From: Cohnella terricola
Lineage (GTDB): Bacteria > Bacillota > Bacilli > Paenibacillales > Paenibacillaceae
Assembly (NCBI RefSeq): GCF_007786475.1
Contig: NZ_VNJJ01000006.1
Coordinates: forward strand, 174,806-238,805
DNA: 64,000 nt
Direction of reading: 5' to 3'
Positions 48,441 through 57,084 of this stretch are shown one piece after another (position 1 is the stretch's first letter; each line of letters starts with the position of its first letter). A program made the translations under genes and the position numbers. Under the pieces are notes generated by a model. It was given only the letters and a program-made list of their open reading frames with translations, had not been told where the DNA came from and did not search any database.

Positions 48441-49397
48441 CTACTCCTTAGGTTTTTCAAATTCTTTTACTTCCATGACGTTCTTGTCAAACCGATACGC
48501 TACAGTGACATCTTTAATAATCGAAGTATTCTCGTATGCAAGGGAACCCTCAAACTCTAAAGTATCATTGTCAATCCACACGATATTATTTGCATAGCTA
48601 TAATTTTCATGATCTGTGCGAATCCATGTATTTAATCCTTGCTGGGCGCCATATTTGACTCTTGCCGATTCAACTAGCTCCGGACTTACCATTCCCTCTT
48701 CGGCATTAATAATTTGAACGAACTCGCTTTTATTAGAGGATGTTACTATGGCAACTAACTTCTGATTGGGTGAAGGAATGATTTTCGTAATATACATAGA
48801 TGGTGCGGAAAAACTGGAATATTGCTCAAGCACATTCTCTTTTATCCTCCAAAGGACATTTTGACTTCCATAGTCCGAATAGTTGTGAAACAGCGTAAAT
48901 ATTATACTTCCGTCTGCTAACTTAACAATATAAGGGCTCTGATAACTTTCTGACAGAATATCTATCGCGAAAGCGGCCGCATCGGCGATTTTACGATTGT
49001 CATTTTCCAAAAATGGCTGAAGTGCATTTAGTGCTTTTTCTCTCAGCGTCTGATCATTAAAGCATTCTACCAACCTATTGATAGCAGTATATACATGTTC
49101 ATTATTGTCGCTTTTTAACGCTTGCAGGAATTTTTCCGCATCATATTGAGCAGCTGGTTGCAGTTCCATGTCATCAGCCGTTAAATAACGTATGTATGGC
49201 TCTGTATTTTGATTTTTATAATATTCTGTTGCAAATAGAACCGTAGAGGTCGAACTATAAAGGATAAGACACGCAACCAGAACAATCCACTTTTTAGAAA
49301 TGCTTTTTTTCTTTGCCTCTACTCCACTCAGCCCGGCCGCATCAATTAAATTCTCATCGATTAATCCAATCTCCCTATACAACTCTTCTCTTTTCAT
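48441..49397 (-). CDS. putative anti-sigma/sensor membrane protein
   Basis: A 318-aa protein with a cytoplasmic N-terminal ~35 residues (MKREELYREIGLIDENLIDA), one TM helix (~36-57) and a large extracytoplasmic domain with beta-propeller-like repeats (KLVAIVTSSNKSEFVQIINAEEGMVSPE; NIVWIDNDTLEFEGSLAYEN). It overlaps the ECF sigma stop by 4 bp (ATGA), so it is very likely its membrane anti-sigma factor, although the cytoplasmic part lacks a zinc-binding HxxxCxxC motif. Confidence 0.8.
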   Translation of the reverse strand: MKREELYREIGLIDENLIDAAGLSGVEAKKKSISKKWIVLVACLILYSSTSTVLFATEYYKNQNTEPYIRYLTADDMELQPAAQYDAEKFLQALKSDNNEHVYTAINRLVECFNDQTLREKALNALQPFLENDNRKIADAAAFAIDILSESYQSPYIVKLADGSIIFTLFHNYSDYGSQNVLWRIKENVLEQYSSFSAPSMYITKIIPSPNQKLVAIVTSSNKSEFVQIINAEEGMVSPELVESARVKYGAQQGLNTWIRTDHENYSYANNIVWIDNDTLEFEGSLAYENTSIIKDVTVAYRFDKNVMEVKEFEKPKE

Positions 49398-49951
49398 TGG
49401 TTAACCCCCTCTTTGTCTAGATGAACTCTAAGTTTATTTCTTGTACGGAACAATATGGACTTCACTTTGCTGCCACTGATATTAAACCTCTTAGAAAGAT
49501 GTTCTATTGAATCCGAATACCAGTACCTCCTAATAAATAAATTTCTTGCTTGCTCATCTATTGCATATAAAAATTGATTTATTAAGTTTGCGATCTCGCC
49601 TGCTTCATACTCTGTTTCTACAGTCTCCGGGGAAGCTAAACATCCTTCTAATTCGGTTAGAATGACTTCGAACTCGTAATTACGTTTTTTCGCAGTATTA
49701 TAACCATGTTTATCAAGCGCAATATTACGCGTGATCCTCCCTAGAAATACAGAGAACTTCCTAGGCATATTAGGCGGTATTGCGTTCCATGCGGCTAAGT
49801 AGGTATCGTTCTCGCACTCTTCAACATCCGAATGATTGGAGAGAATATTTCTTGCGATTGCTTTGCAGTATGCCCCATATTTATTCTTAGTCTCTAAAAG
49901 GGCTTGCTGCGAACGCTGTAAATACAGGCGGACTATTCCTTGGTCTTCCAT
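49394..49951 (-). CDS. ECF-type RNA polymerase sigma factor
   Basis: A 185-aa sigma-70 family factor of the ECF type: region 2 AIARNILSNHSDVEECENDTYLAAWNAIPPNMPRKFSVFLGRITRNIALD and region 4 LIRRYWYSDSIEHLSKRFNISGSKVKSILFRTRNKLRVHLDKEG-like. Its cognate anti-sigma candidate is immediately downstream. GAAGGAGA precedes the start. Low-GC composition compared with the thi region suggests accessory DNA. Confidence 0.92.
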   Translation of the reverse strand: MEDQGIVRLYLQRSQQALLETKNKYGAYCKAIARNILSNHSDVEECENDTYLAAWNAIPPNMPRKFSVFLGRITRNIALDKHGYNTAKKRNYEFEVILTELEGCLASPETVETEYEAGEIANLINQFLYAIDEQARNLFIRRYWYSDSIEHLSKRFNISGSKVKSILFRTRNKLRVHLDKEGVNQ

Positions 49952-50133
49952 CCGGCATTCTCCTTCTGCAAATCTTTACTCTTATCTATATAGTAGGAAG
50001 TTCTTACAATTGGTTGCGCTTGTTCTATGAATTTTTTAATAAGCAGAAATCGGCGTGAACATTGTCTTCTTCGCTTTAACTGTAATTGTTGCTATTTGCC
50101 GTTTGTAAGGTATTTCAAGTGTAATAAACAAAA

Positions 50134-50156
50134 ATGGCACCCACATGGGGTGCCAT
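50134..50156 (-). terminator. terminator after stalk-domain gene
   Basis: ATGGCACCCC / GGGTGCCAT stem and TTTTTG tail on the minus strand, 17 bp after the 50173 gene. Confidence 0.88.
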
Positions 50157-50172
50157 CTTCCTCTTTAACATG

Positions 50173-51273
50173 TTACCGTGCCAAGCTAAAGTCAGCCTGT
50201 ATATTGTCATAGTACAATGTGGTCAATCCTTCGTATCCAGAATCCGTACCGATTACGAGGTAGGCTTCACCGTTCTCATTGGTTGTTACCTTAGTATCAT
50301 ATTTGAACGGCTTACGTTGATACCCTTCTTTATCTGAGTCCGGCTTGGAGATGTTACCGATCACCTGCATCTGTTTTCCGCCCTCGCTCTGATTTCCCGC
50401 ATCGATGCTCATTCTATAGTAATCTTTAACGATAATCGGCTTAGGCTCAATATTGACTACCCCTGCCTTTACGAAGACAGACTCCGATCCTGATCCCCCT
50501 ACGCCGAAGCTCCCTCCAGCTTCGTTCGTATATAGATCGAACAGCATGCTGACGTTATAGGTCGCATTGGGCTGAAGCCCTGATATTTTTTTGTACATGA
50601 ACATAAATAAATCATCGCTTCGGTTCATTCCTTTGAGCTTGTAGCCATAGTTTTTAGTATTTCCGGGAAGAGGAAGAAGCTCTCTCTTATGTTCAAGCTC
50701 GTAAATCGTATTGTCACCCTCTGAAGGCAGGTCCGCAAATTCGCCAATCCAATTATCAGTCCCCTCGTCAAAGGAGGACTTGATTTTCAAAATCGGTGCG
50801 GCTTCCGATTTGGAAACAATGATTTTACCTAATGCCGGTTGCCATACGATGTTGCTGTGCAAGGCATCGGAAATGGCGCGCACGGGTACAAATGCATTTC
50901 CATCCAGCGATACGACCCGAGCCGGCATTCTGATATAGGAGCCGTCCTCTTTCCACAACCGATCGTCATTCAACTTGACCGAAAAGGCGGTTTTGCCAGT
51001 AGAAAGAGTGACTTTAGCTGTCTTTTGATCCCAGGTAATCGGTACTTTCAAACCTTCAGCTAACGATCGAATCGGAACCATCGAATTTCCGTTCGATAGG
51101 TAAGGAGCGTGTTTAAGTTGATGAGTCCCCTTATCGTCGGTGACCGTTTTTTTACCAAGCTGAAATGTAACAGAAGGCTCGCCTTTAGCCTGAATTGTTC
51201 CTGCGGGAATTGCCAACGCCGATGATACTAGTGCGATAGATGCGAACATCATTGCTTTTGACATTTTACTCAT
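50173..51273 (-). CDS. secreted stalk-domain (copper amine oxidase N-term) protein
   Basis: A 366-aa exported protein. Signal peptide ~1-28 (ASIALVSSALAIPAGTIQAKG). Residues ~30-150 contain the copper-amine-oxidase N-terminal/stalk fold (SVTFQLGKKTVTDDKGTHQLKHAPYLSNGNSMVPIRSLAEGLKVPITWDQKTAKVTLSTGK; FVPVRAISDALHSNIVWQPALGKIIV), a common Paenibacillaceae cell-surface module. The C-terminal half (~165-366) is beta-rich with GDNTIYELEHKRELLPLPG and a carbohydrate-binding-like look, family not recognised. AAGGAAG precedes the start. Confidence 0.88.
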   Translation of the reverse strand: MSKMSKAMMFASIALVSSALAIPAGTIQAKGEPSVTFQLGKKTVTDDKGTHQLKHAPYLSNGNSMVPIRSLAEGLKVPITWDQKTAKVTLSTGKTAFSVKLNDDRLWKEDGSYIRMPARVVSLDGNAFVPVRAISDALHSNIVWQPALGKIIVSKSEAAPILKIKSSFDEGTDNWIGEFADLPSEGDNTIYELEHKRELLPLPGNTKNYGYKLKGMNRSDDLFMFMYKKISGLQPNATYNVSMLFDLYTNEAGGSFGVGGSGSESVFVKAGVVNIEPKPIIVKDYYRMSIDAGNQSEGGKQMQVIGNISKPDSDKEGYQRKPFKYDTKVTTNENGEAYLVIGTDSGYEGLTTLYYDNIQADFSLAR

Positions 51274-51370
51274 GATGAACTTCCTTTCTGAGATGCATAT
51301 TAGAAAGACAACACTATTAACGGAAGGACATTCTATTTTGTTGCAGTACCGCTACTTGTGGCAAGGTTTA

Positions 51371-53128
51371 CTAGTCGGTCACTATGACTTCTCCCACCAT
51401 GCTCGGATGGGTGGAGCAATAGTACGTGTAAGTTCCCGTCTCCGCAAAGGTATAAGAAAATTCGGCATTAGGAAGGATGTTCGGACTATTGAATTTGTCC
51501 TGAAGGTCATATACCGTATGGATTTGCGTATCTTTGTTCACCCATTTGACAGTTTGCCCCTTCTTGATCGTCAGCTTCGCAGGCATGAAAGAAGTGGTGA
51601 TAATGACGGTCAACGGATCGGTACTCGTTGGCTGATCCATACTGCCTGTGCCGCCATTCCCATTGGCCTCACCACTAGAGGTTCCATCGGTATGGGATTG
51701 GTGCGACGGCGCTGACGCTACACTCATCGCCCCCGTAAAGATAATCTCTCCCGTCTTGCTATCCTTACTGAGCTTTGCTCCTAATTGGTCGGCTATAAAA
51801 CGTAGAGGCACCATTGTTGTTCCTTTGATCTCCTTGGGAGGAGCAAATAGGGAAACAAGCCGGCCGTTTACTTTAGACTGGCTGCTGTTCAGCCATAACT
51901 GAATCGTGGTTTTATCCGTTGTATAGATAATCGACTTCTCCTTTGGAAGCCATTTCACCTCTGCACCTAACATCTCCCCGATGAACCGAGCGGGGATATA
52001 GGTTGTTCCATTCAACACGACCGGTGAATTCGGAAGCCGCATGGACTCGCCGTTCACCATGACCGCATTACGCCCCTCTTTCAAACGAATGGTCATCAGC
52101 ATGGGCGAAGAATCAGGTGTATTTTCCTTGACATCAATCATCGTGTGTAAGCCACCAGGATAAGCGCCGTTATTCGTATTGTCCACGATATTATGGCTGT
52201 GGAAGGGGAACATCCCCGATTGATCGAAGGTAACGAGAAGGTCATACCTCTCGCCAGGACCGATCAACACGGTATCTTTCGTCACTGGCTCGGGCAGCGG
52301 CCTGCCATCAGAAGCAATGATCTGGAAGTGATAGCCATGCATATGAAAGCTATGCGGCTCGTACCCCGAATTGATCAACCGAATGAGGACGGTCTCTCCG
52401 ACTTCTCCATCAATATAACTCGTGGGGTCCTTTTCTGAATCCGGATAAGCTTTGCCGTTGATCGTCCAGTATTTAGGGTGGAAGTTCGTTCTGTCGTACG
52501 GTTTCCCTTCCTCCACCGCTTGGTGCCATACCGGATCGATTTCGTTTAACAGGAACACATAGTCTTTATCAAAGGACGGACCGCCCGTCCAAGCTTGATT
52601 GATGCCGTTTTTGGCTTTCACAATGAAAGCTCCATACATCCCCATTTGCAAATGTTCAATCGTATCTACATGGCAATGATAGAAAAAAGTGCCCGCATGC
52701 TTAGCCTTAAACTGGTATTTGAAGCTACCCCCGACTTGAATGGCCGGTGAAGTGTGCGGGACTCCGTCGTTCTGTTGGTCGGTATCCAATCCGTGAAAAT
52801 GAATCGTATGGGCAAGCCGTTTAATTCCCGATTTCTTGGGACCGATGTTCGTAAGGATAATCTCCACCTGATCCCCTTCGTTCACTTCCAGCGCAGGGGC
52901 GGGAAAGGTTGCGCTCCCAGGCTCATTGGTTAAGCTGTATCCCCAAATATATAATTGGACACCATCGGGCAGCGTCATATAGCCATCGGTCGCATAGAGC
53001 TGAAATTTCTTTATCGTTGTGGGCTCGGCTGCTGCGGAGGACAAGGGAATAGCCAAAATAATCGTCATGGCGCATGCCGCCAGTAAAAGCTTTTTAATTC
53101 CACGCTGTAAAAAAGTATTGTTAATCAT
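51371..53128 (-). CDS. multicopper oxidase / stalk / plastocyanin chimera
   Basis: A 585-aa secreted protein. Signal peptide ~1-33. Cupredoxin domain 1 has H107/H110/H112 (HTIHFHG) and the Cys-containing HCHVDTIEHLQMGM (H151, C152, H153, H159, M162/164), a type 1 site; domain 2 has H259, H262, H264 (HSFHMHG) but H310-S311-H312 where the type 1 Cys would be, so T1 copper sits only in domain 1. Residues ~350-470 are two copper-amine-oxidase stalk repeats; ~505-585 a plastocyanin-like domain with complete H537/C571/H574/M577. A soluble blue-copper electron donor is thus tethered to a two-domain oxidase. Follows the cupredoxin gene at 53220. Confidence 0.9.
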   Translation of the reverse strand: MINNTFLQRGIKKLLLAACAMTIILAIPLSSAAAEPTTIKKFQLYATDGYMTLPDGVQLYIWGYSLTNEPGSATFPAPALEVNEGDQVEIILTNIGPKKSGIKRLAHTIHFHGLDTDQQNDGVPHTSPAIQVGGSFKYQFKAKHAGTFFYHCHVDTIEHLQMGMYGAFIVKAKNGINQAWTGGPSFDKDYVFLLNEIDPVWHQAVEEGKPYDRTNFHPKYWTINGKAYPDSEKDPTSYIDGEVGETVLIRLINSGYEPHSFHMHGYHFQIIASDGRPLPEPVTKDTVLIGPGERYDLLVTFDQSGMFPFHSHNIVDNTNNGAYPGGLHTMIDVKENTPDSSPMLMTIRLKEGRNAVMVNGESMRLPNSPVVLNGTTYIPARFIGEMLGAEVKWLPKEKSIIYTTDKTTIQLWLNSSQSKVNGRLVSLFAPPKEIKGTTMVPLRFIADQLGAKLSKDSKTGEIIFTGAMSVASAPSHQSHTDGTSSGEANGNGGTGSMDQPTSTDPLTVIITTSFMPAKLTIKKGQTVKWVNKDTQIHTVYDLQDKFNSPNILPNAEFSYTFAETGTYTYYCSTHPSMVGEVIVTD

Positions 53129-53161
53129 CGTATTCTTCCTCTCGAAGGGTAAAAATGAATA

Positions 53162-53187
53162 GAAAGGGAGCTGTTAGACTCCCTTTC
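53162..53187 (-). terminator. hairpin between cupredoxin and oxidase genes
   Basis: GAAAGGGAG / CTCCCTTTC 9-bp stem, 8-nt loop. On the minus strand the tail TATTCATTTTT is weak, so readthrough to the oxidase is likely. Confidence 0.6.
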
Positions 53188-53219
53188 CATAGTCATATGA
53201 AATTGATAAGCAGCAAGCT

Positions 53220-54503
53220 TTAATGCGTGTGACTAGAAGAAGCGGCAGCGGTTTGTGCACCGACCGTAACCGTTAAGGACTGGGTTGCTCCATTCCAAGT
53301 ATAAGTTCCGCCTAGGCCGCGTACGATCTTTTCTGCAGAAACATACACTGTGCCTTTTAGTGTATACCCGGTCGTTATAGCCGATTTTCCGTTTACAGTG
53401 ATGGTATACTTATTGGTTTTTTTGTCGAATGCGAACTTTCCGCCCAGAGATTTGGTGAAGGACCCCACTTCGACATTTAGGTCTTCATTATTCCATTGCG
53501 CGCCTGCGGAATTGGCAACTGCTTTGCCGTTTACGACTAGCTTGATTGCTCCCTTCGGAACAACGATTACGGTAGCCTTCATCAAGGAACCGGAATGCAG
53601 ATAACATTCGTAAGTATAGGTTCCCGCCTTCGTAAACTTCAGATTATACGATTGCGCGTTCAGGAGTATACCCGAATTCGTAAAGCCGGTGCCGTTAAAC
53701 TCTTTGCCGCCGGACGGAGGCATTAACTTAGGGTTGAACTCGCCTTTTTCCGTTAACATGTTCAGGTCGGCGGGTTTGTTAAAGGTAACCCAGTGGGGTT
53801 CATAAGGGCTGAGATTGGTCCAGGAAACCGAATCTCCTTCGCTTACGATAACCGTCTCAGGACTCATGCGGTTATGCGAGAACGTGGAGTTCTGCGAGCC
53901 AAGATCCACTTTATAGGTCAAAGAGCCATCCTTATTGATCGCATATTGGGCTTCACGAGGACCTTGCAGCATGCTCTCTTGGACCAGCAGATCATTTTCC
54001 TGTGCCTTTGCGGCTGCGGCTTGCTCTACTTTCGAGGGGATCGGCTGGCCCTGCGGCAACACGACTACCGTACCGGTCATCATCGGATGGAGTACGCAAT
54101 AATAGGAATAAGCCCCGCTAGCGGTAAAGGTGACTTCATAGGATTGCTTGGGACCCAAAATGCCTGAATTCAATAGCGCCTTGCCATCCCAGCTTCCGCC
54201 ACTTGGTGCGCTGGGAATCGCATGAGTTGGATCTTGAGGGGTAAGAGGCGATTGGCCGGCCAGGAAAGTTACGGTATGCGGGGTTCCGATAGCGCCGTTC
54301 GTGAAAACGACCTTGTCTCCTTCATGAACATAAACGACTTTCGGGAACATGGAATCTAGAGACGTAGCCGCGGTTTCTTTACCGACGGATACTTGCCAAG
54401 TTTCCGGTGTCGCTGCATCGGCGCCAAATACGGAGCTCATCAACATCAAAGCAGCGGCAAAAGTAAGAACCAATGCGAAAGCTGTTTTAGCCGTTTTCTT
54501 CAT
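53220..54503 (-). CDS. secreted double cupredoxin with stalk domain
   Basis: A 427-aa exported protein: signal peptide to ~A28; cupredoxin 1 (~35-150) with ligands H76, C136, H139 and M141/M142; linker ~150-180; cupredoxin 2 (~190-320) with H237, C300, H303 and M308; C-terminal stalk domain (~320-415: VNGKAVANSAGAQWNNEDLNVEVGSFTKSLGG ... YVSAEKIVRGLGGTYTW), and a His-containing end SSSHTH. Two blue-copper sites on one chain fit an electron or copper shuttle to the oxidase encoded 91 bp downstream. Confidence 0.9.
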   Translation of the reverse strand: MKKTAKTAFALVLTFAAALMLMSSVFGADAATPETWQVSVGKETAATSLDSMFPKVVYVHEGDKVVFTNGAIGTPHTVTFLAGQSPLTPQDPTHAIPSAPSGGSWDGKALLNSGILGPKQSYEVTFTASGAYSYYCVLHPMMTGTVVVLPQGQPIPSKVEQAAAAKAQENDLLVQESMLQGPREAQYAINKDGSLTYKVDLGSQNSTFSHNRMSPETVIVSEGDSVSWTNLSPYEPHWVTFNKPADLNMLTEKGEFNPKLMPPSGGKEFNGTGFTNSGILLNAQSYNLKFTKAGTYTYECYLHSGSLMKATVIVVPKGAIKLVVNGKAVANSAGAQWNNEDLNVEVGSFTKSLGGKFAFDKKTNKYTITVNGKSAITTGYTLKGTVYVSAEKIVRGLGGTYTWNGATQSLTVTVGAQTAAASSSHTH

Positions 54504-54515
54504 TTCGAATCTCCT

Positions 54516-54968
54516 TTAAGGTTTAATAATCATAAACACGAATAATACCAAGCCCATTCCCGACGCAACATAATACATCGAATTCGCTCTTGAGAGGATA
54601 GCCCTCTGCTCCTGCGGAAGTTCGACTTTGTTCAAGTTCGCGGCGTCGTACACCCATTGCGCGAGACGTTTTTGAGCCGGTGCCATAAAGCCGATAACGA
54701 CGACTTGGATCAGGACGTAGAGCACAAGCGATCCCACCAACCATAGCTGCGTAATAGGACCGTAGTCGTTCAACGAGATGAGTAAAATACCTGATATTAC
54801 CGCAATAGTACCCCCGATTTTCGGAAAAAAATCTAACCTCCCCGCCAACTTCATGGAGTGCCTCAATTGTTCCAACGTTTGGTTGTTTCTAAGCAGCACG
54901 TGTCCGAAAAACGTGGGACCAATTCCGATAAGCGCCGATAAAACATGGATCAACACTAACCACTTCAT
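54516..54968 (-). CDS. DUF2269 family membrane protein
   Basis: A 150-aa four-TM protein (VLIHVLSALIGIGPTFFGHVLL; GTIAVISGILLISLNDYGPITQLWLVGSLVLYVLIQVVVIGFMAP; SMYYVASGMGLVLFVFMII), matching DUF2269. Such proteins have copper-transport neighbours in some genomes; here it is the first gene of the copper-protein cluster. Start ATG after GAGGAAAC; 12 bp separate it from the cupredoxin. Confidence 0.8.
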   Translation of the reverse strand: MKWLVLIHVLSALIGIGPTFFGHVLLRNNQTLEQLRHSMKLAGRLDFFPKIGGTIAVISGILLISLNDYGPITQLWLVGSLVLYVLIQVVVIGFMAPAQKRLAQWVYDAANLNKVELPQEQRAILSRANSMYYVASGMGLVLFVFMIIKP

Positions 54969-55262
54969 TACACAGTTTCCTCTATTCTAGAATACTTTGA
55001 TTGGGTCACCTCTAAAGTATATATCCTGCTTTCGCCCATACTATTACCCGAACGTAGCAAAATAGTCGAAATCGGGTATACCATCTCCCCGCTAATAAAT
55101 CTGTAACTTGAGTCATGCGAATTCCTTTATAAAAACTTAAATTCTCAAATTAGTTAACCTATATATGGGATTGTAGTAGAGTAATAGAGAAATCTAATGG
55201 AAGGTGATCTGGCTGATCATATCTACTATTGTGCTCGGGATCGGGCATATTACGGAGTTGAA
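54969..55262. other. intergenic region, no gene seen
   Basis: About 290 bases with AT-rich sequence between divergent genes; a promoter for the DUF2269/cupredoxin operon must lie here on the minus strand but I could not pick a convincing -35/-10 pair. Confidence 0.3.
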
Positions 55263-55763
55263 ATGACAATGCATGTTGTACAAAAAATTGAGCTTAATGA
55301 AAAAAAGCTAGTAGGCTATACGGTTACGGCTTCGTTAAATCGGGATCTGGAAGAGGGGCTCGTCCTACAATTACGCCAATCGCTTCTGGAGAAGCGTCAC
55401 AAAATTGCGAATCAACTGGATTCCGAAGAGATGTTCCTGGTTCAAGTGTATACGGATGAAGAATGGACGCGCGACGTTCCATTCGAAAGTATCGTTGCGA
55501 TAGAGGTAAGCGATCATGCCGATATTCCCGAAGACTTCATTCGCTACACGATTCCGTCTGGCTGCTATTTCCTGATTACGCATCGAGGACCCGAATCCGA
55601 AATTGGAGCGACCTATGATTTCATTCGCGAGCAGGGTATCGGCAGCACTCGGGCTATGGATGTCGAGCATTGGGTGAACGTAAGCAATCTTGATCGGGCA
55701 GAGAGCAAGATTAATATCTATATCCCCAAGGACGGGGCTGATTCATTGGTGGGTGGCCTATGA
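55263..55763 (+). CDS. GyrI-like effector-binding domain protein
   Basis: A 166-aa stand-alone GyrI-like domain: VVQKIELNEKKLVGYTVTASLNRDLEEGL at the start, then DIPEDFIRYTIPSGCYFLITHRGPESEIGATYDFIREQ and HWVNVSNLDRAESKINIYIPKDG. Such domains bind small molecules and often sit on AraC regulators; this one has none. Start ATG 55263 with CGGAG upstream; an in-frame ATG at 55197 adds a 22-aa piece that looks unstructured and might be a relic of a lost HTH region. Confidence 0.8.
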   Translation: MTMHVVQKIELNEKKLVGYTVTASLNRDLEEGLVLQLRQSLLEKRHKIANQLDSEEMFLVQVYTDEEWTRDVPFESIVAIEVSDHADIPEDFIRYTIPSGCYFLITHRGPESEIGATYDFIREQGIGSTRAMDVEHWVNVSNLDRAESKINIYIPKDGADSLVGGL

Positions 55764-56080
55764 GAAAAACAAGACTTCATATCGTCTTCTTTTGACAATT
55801 TAATCGAGGAAAGACACACCGCTGTAGAAACTGTACTTAAAGCAGGTCACATCCCTGCTGGAATAGAGCAATTCTTCAAGGATAGTTAAAAGACGATTAA
55901 GAAATGGATCGATGAGTCTGATGTATATATCCTCATTCTCGGTGGATTCTATGGATCAATGCTTCCTGATGACTCAAAAAGTTTTACTCATTGGGAATAA
56001 GATCATGCTGGAGAAGTAGGCAAACCAAGATTCGCTCTTGTTTTAACGGATGAAGCATTAAGACAAAAGCCATCTTGCGG
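55761..56080 (+). pseudogene. decayed DUF4062 (TIR-like) gene fragment
   Basis: Reading the frame starting at 55761 gives KQDFISSSFDNLIEERHTA, then VLKAGHIPAGIEQFFKDS, stop, KTIKKWIDESDVYILILGG-FYGSMLPDD-, SKSFTHWE, stop, DHAGEVGKPRFALVLTDEAL. This is the DUF4062 domain (LIEERxAAVExxLKAGHIPAG, WIDESDVYxLILGGRYGS, SYTHLEYE), with two in-frame stops replacing conserved residues and no valid start. Only ~110 codons remain of a longer protein. DUF4062 is a TIR-like domain sometimes found in defence proteins. Confidence 0.85.
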
Positions 56081-56088
56081 TCAAAAAT

Positions 56089-56126
56089 ATAAGCCTCTAT
56101 TCCGCCCAACCGGAACAGAGGCTTAT
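56089..56126. terminator. bidirectional terminator before DoxX gene
   Basis: ATAAGCCTCT-a-TTCCG / CGGAA-c-AGAGGCTTAT stem (56089-56126) with flanking A and T runs; closely similar to the hairpin at 41703. Confidence 0.85.
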
Positions 56127-56133
56127 ACTCTTT

Positions 56134-56556
56134 TCACGATAGTTTACGACTCTTCGGACGTAGCGCCCACGAGGCGATATTCAGTGCAGCATAGAAAAGC
56201 GGGAGGATAAAATTAAAACCATAATCACCGTAATCGTTAGCAAATGCATGAGATAAAGCCGCGCCCGTCATTAAGAAGAAGATGCCCGCGTAGGCCCATT
56301 CTTTAAGCCGAGGAAAACCCGGCACGATGATCGCAATGACTCCAAGCAATTTCCAACTCCCGAGAATGTTCGTGACGTATAATGGGAACCCAATATGGGT
56401 TACTAAGTCTACATTCCCCCCGTATCTCATGAGTTGCCCAATACCGCTCATCGTAATGGATATTACGAGCAGTATTGTGAATGTCCAATAAGCAATCATT
56501 TTTCCCCGGGGCCAGGCTACTATTTTCGCGGTTGTTTCCGTACGGATTGCGCTCAT
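56134..56556 (-). CDS. DoxX family membrane protein, paired-operator regulated
   Basis: A 140-aa four-TM protein (MIAYWTFTILLVISITMSGIGQLMRYGGNVDLVTHIGFPLYVTNILGSWKLLGVIAIIVPGFPRLKEWAYAGIFFLMTGAALSHAFAND) of the DoxX family. Its promoter is a near copy of the promoter of the 43428 ArsR repressor, with the two operators in the same places; it is thus likely the distant member of that regulon. GGAGGAAAC precedes the ATG. Related to the 42316 DoxX gene. Confidence 0.9.
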   Translation of the reverse strand: MSAIRTETTAKIVAWPRGKMIAYWTFTILLVISITMSGIGQLMRYGGNVDLVTHIGFPLYVTNILGSWKLLGVIAIIVPGFPRLKEWAYAGIFFLMTGAALSHAFANDYGDYGFNFILPLFYAALNIASWALRPKSRKLS

Positions 56557-56619
56557 TTTGTTTCCTCCATTGGTTTCATATTGACGTTCTAAATCTTCCT
56601 AACAATAATCTCATAATAG

Positions 56620-56671
56620 GACACCTTTTGGTGTCGGTTTTATTATAGGACACCTTTTGGTGTCGCGTCAA
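56620..56671 (-). promoter_or_regulatory. promoter with two ArsR-type operators (distant regulon site)
   Basis: Minus strand: TTGACG (56671-56666), 18-bp spacer, TATAAT (56647-56642). Spacer holds GACACCTTTTGGTGTC (56649-56664) and a second identical palindrome lies at 56620-56635, 29 bp away. Same geometry as 43467-43518. Confidence 0.85.
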
Positions 56672-57084
56672 CAACATTTTCAAACTCTAACAGAAGGCAG
56701 TTCGCGCCGTCGGCGGAATTGGGAAGGATTCAGATCATGTCCAACAGGGACTGTAAGAAAAACGAAGGGATGAAGGCGTGTATAGGAAAGAGGAAATTCC
56801 GCCTACGGTTGTGCCGGAGACGGAATCTTGGGATGGAAGCTTGGCGGCGGTTTGTTCTTAAAATGCATGATACTTGGTTCGGAACCTTATCCATGCAGAA
56901 AGAATGAAGGGATACCTGAAATCCGGGCATTGCGAACCGAAATGCTATCGATAGCAGACGATCCATCGACAGCATTCTGATATACAATGCCAGGAAATCC
57001 TTTTGGACAGACCTTCACGTCCAGCGATTCGTATCCCTCATATGTTGTAATGCGAAAGCATTCGATGTCGCATTTTGTGCAATG
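56672..57084. other. intergenic region, no gene identified
   Basis: ~410 bases. A 62-codon frame at 56719-56907 (+) is basic, lacks a good ribosome site and matches no family I know, so I treat it as noise. No repeats or RNA motifs recognised. Confidence 0.4.

Noticed and set aside
50173..54503. Copper amine oxidase enzyme(s).
   Set aside because: Only the N-terminal stalk domain of such enzymes is present, without the TPQ catalytic domain.
56719..56907. 62-codon frame upstream of the DinB gene, possibly a small basic protein.
   Set aside because: No good ribosome site, no family similarity, not conserved by any sign here.
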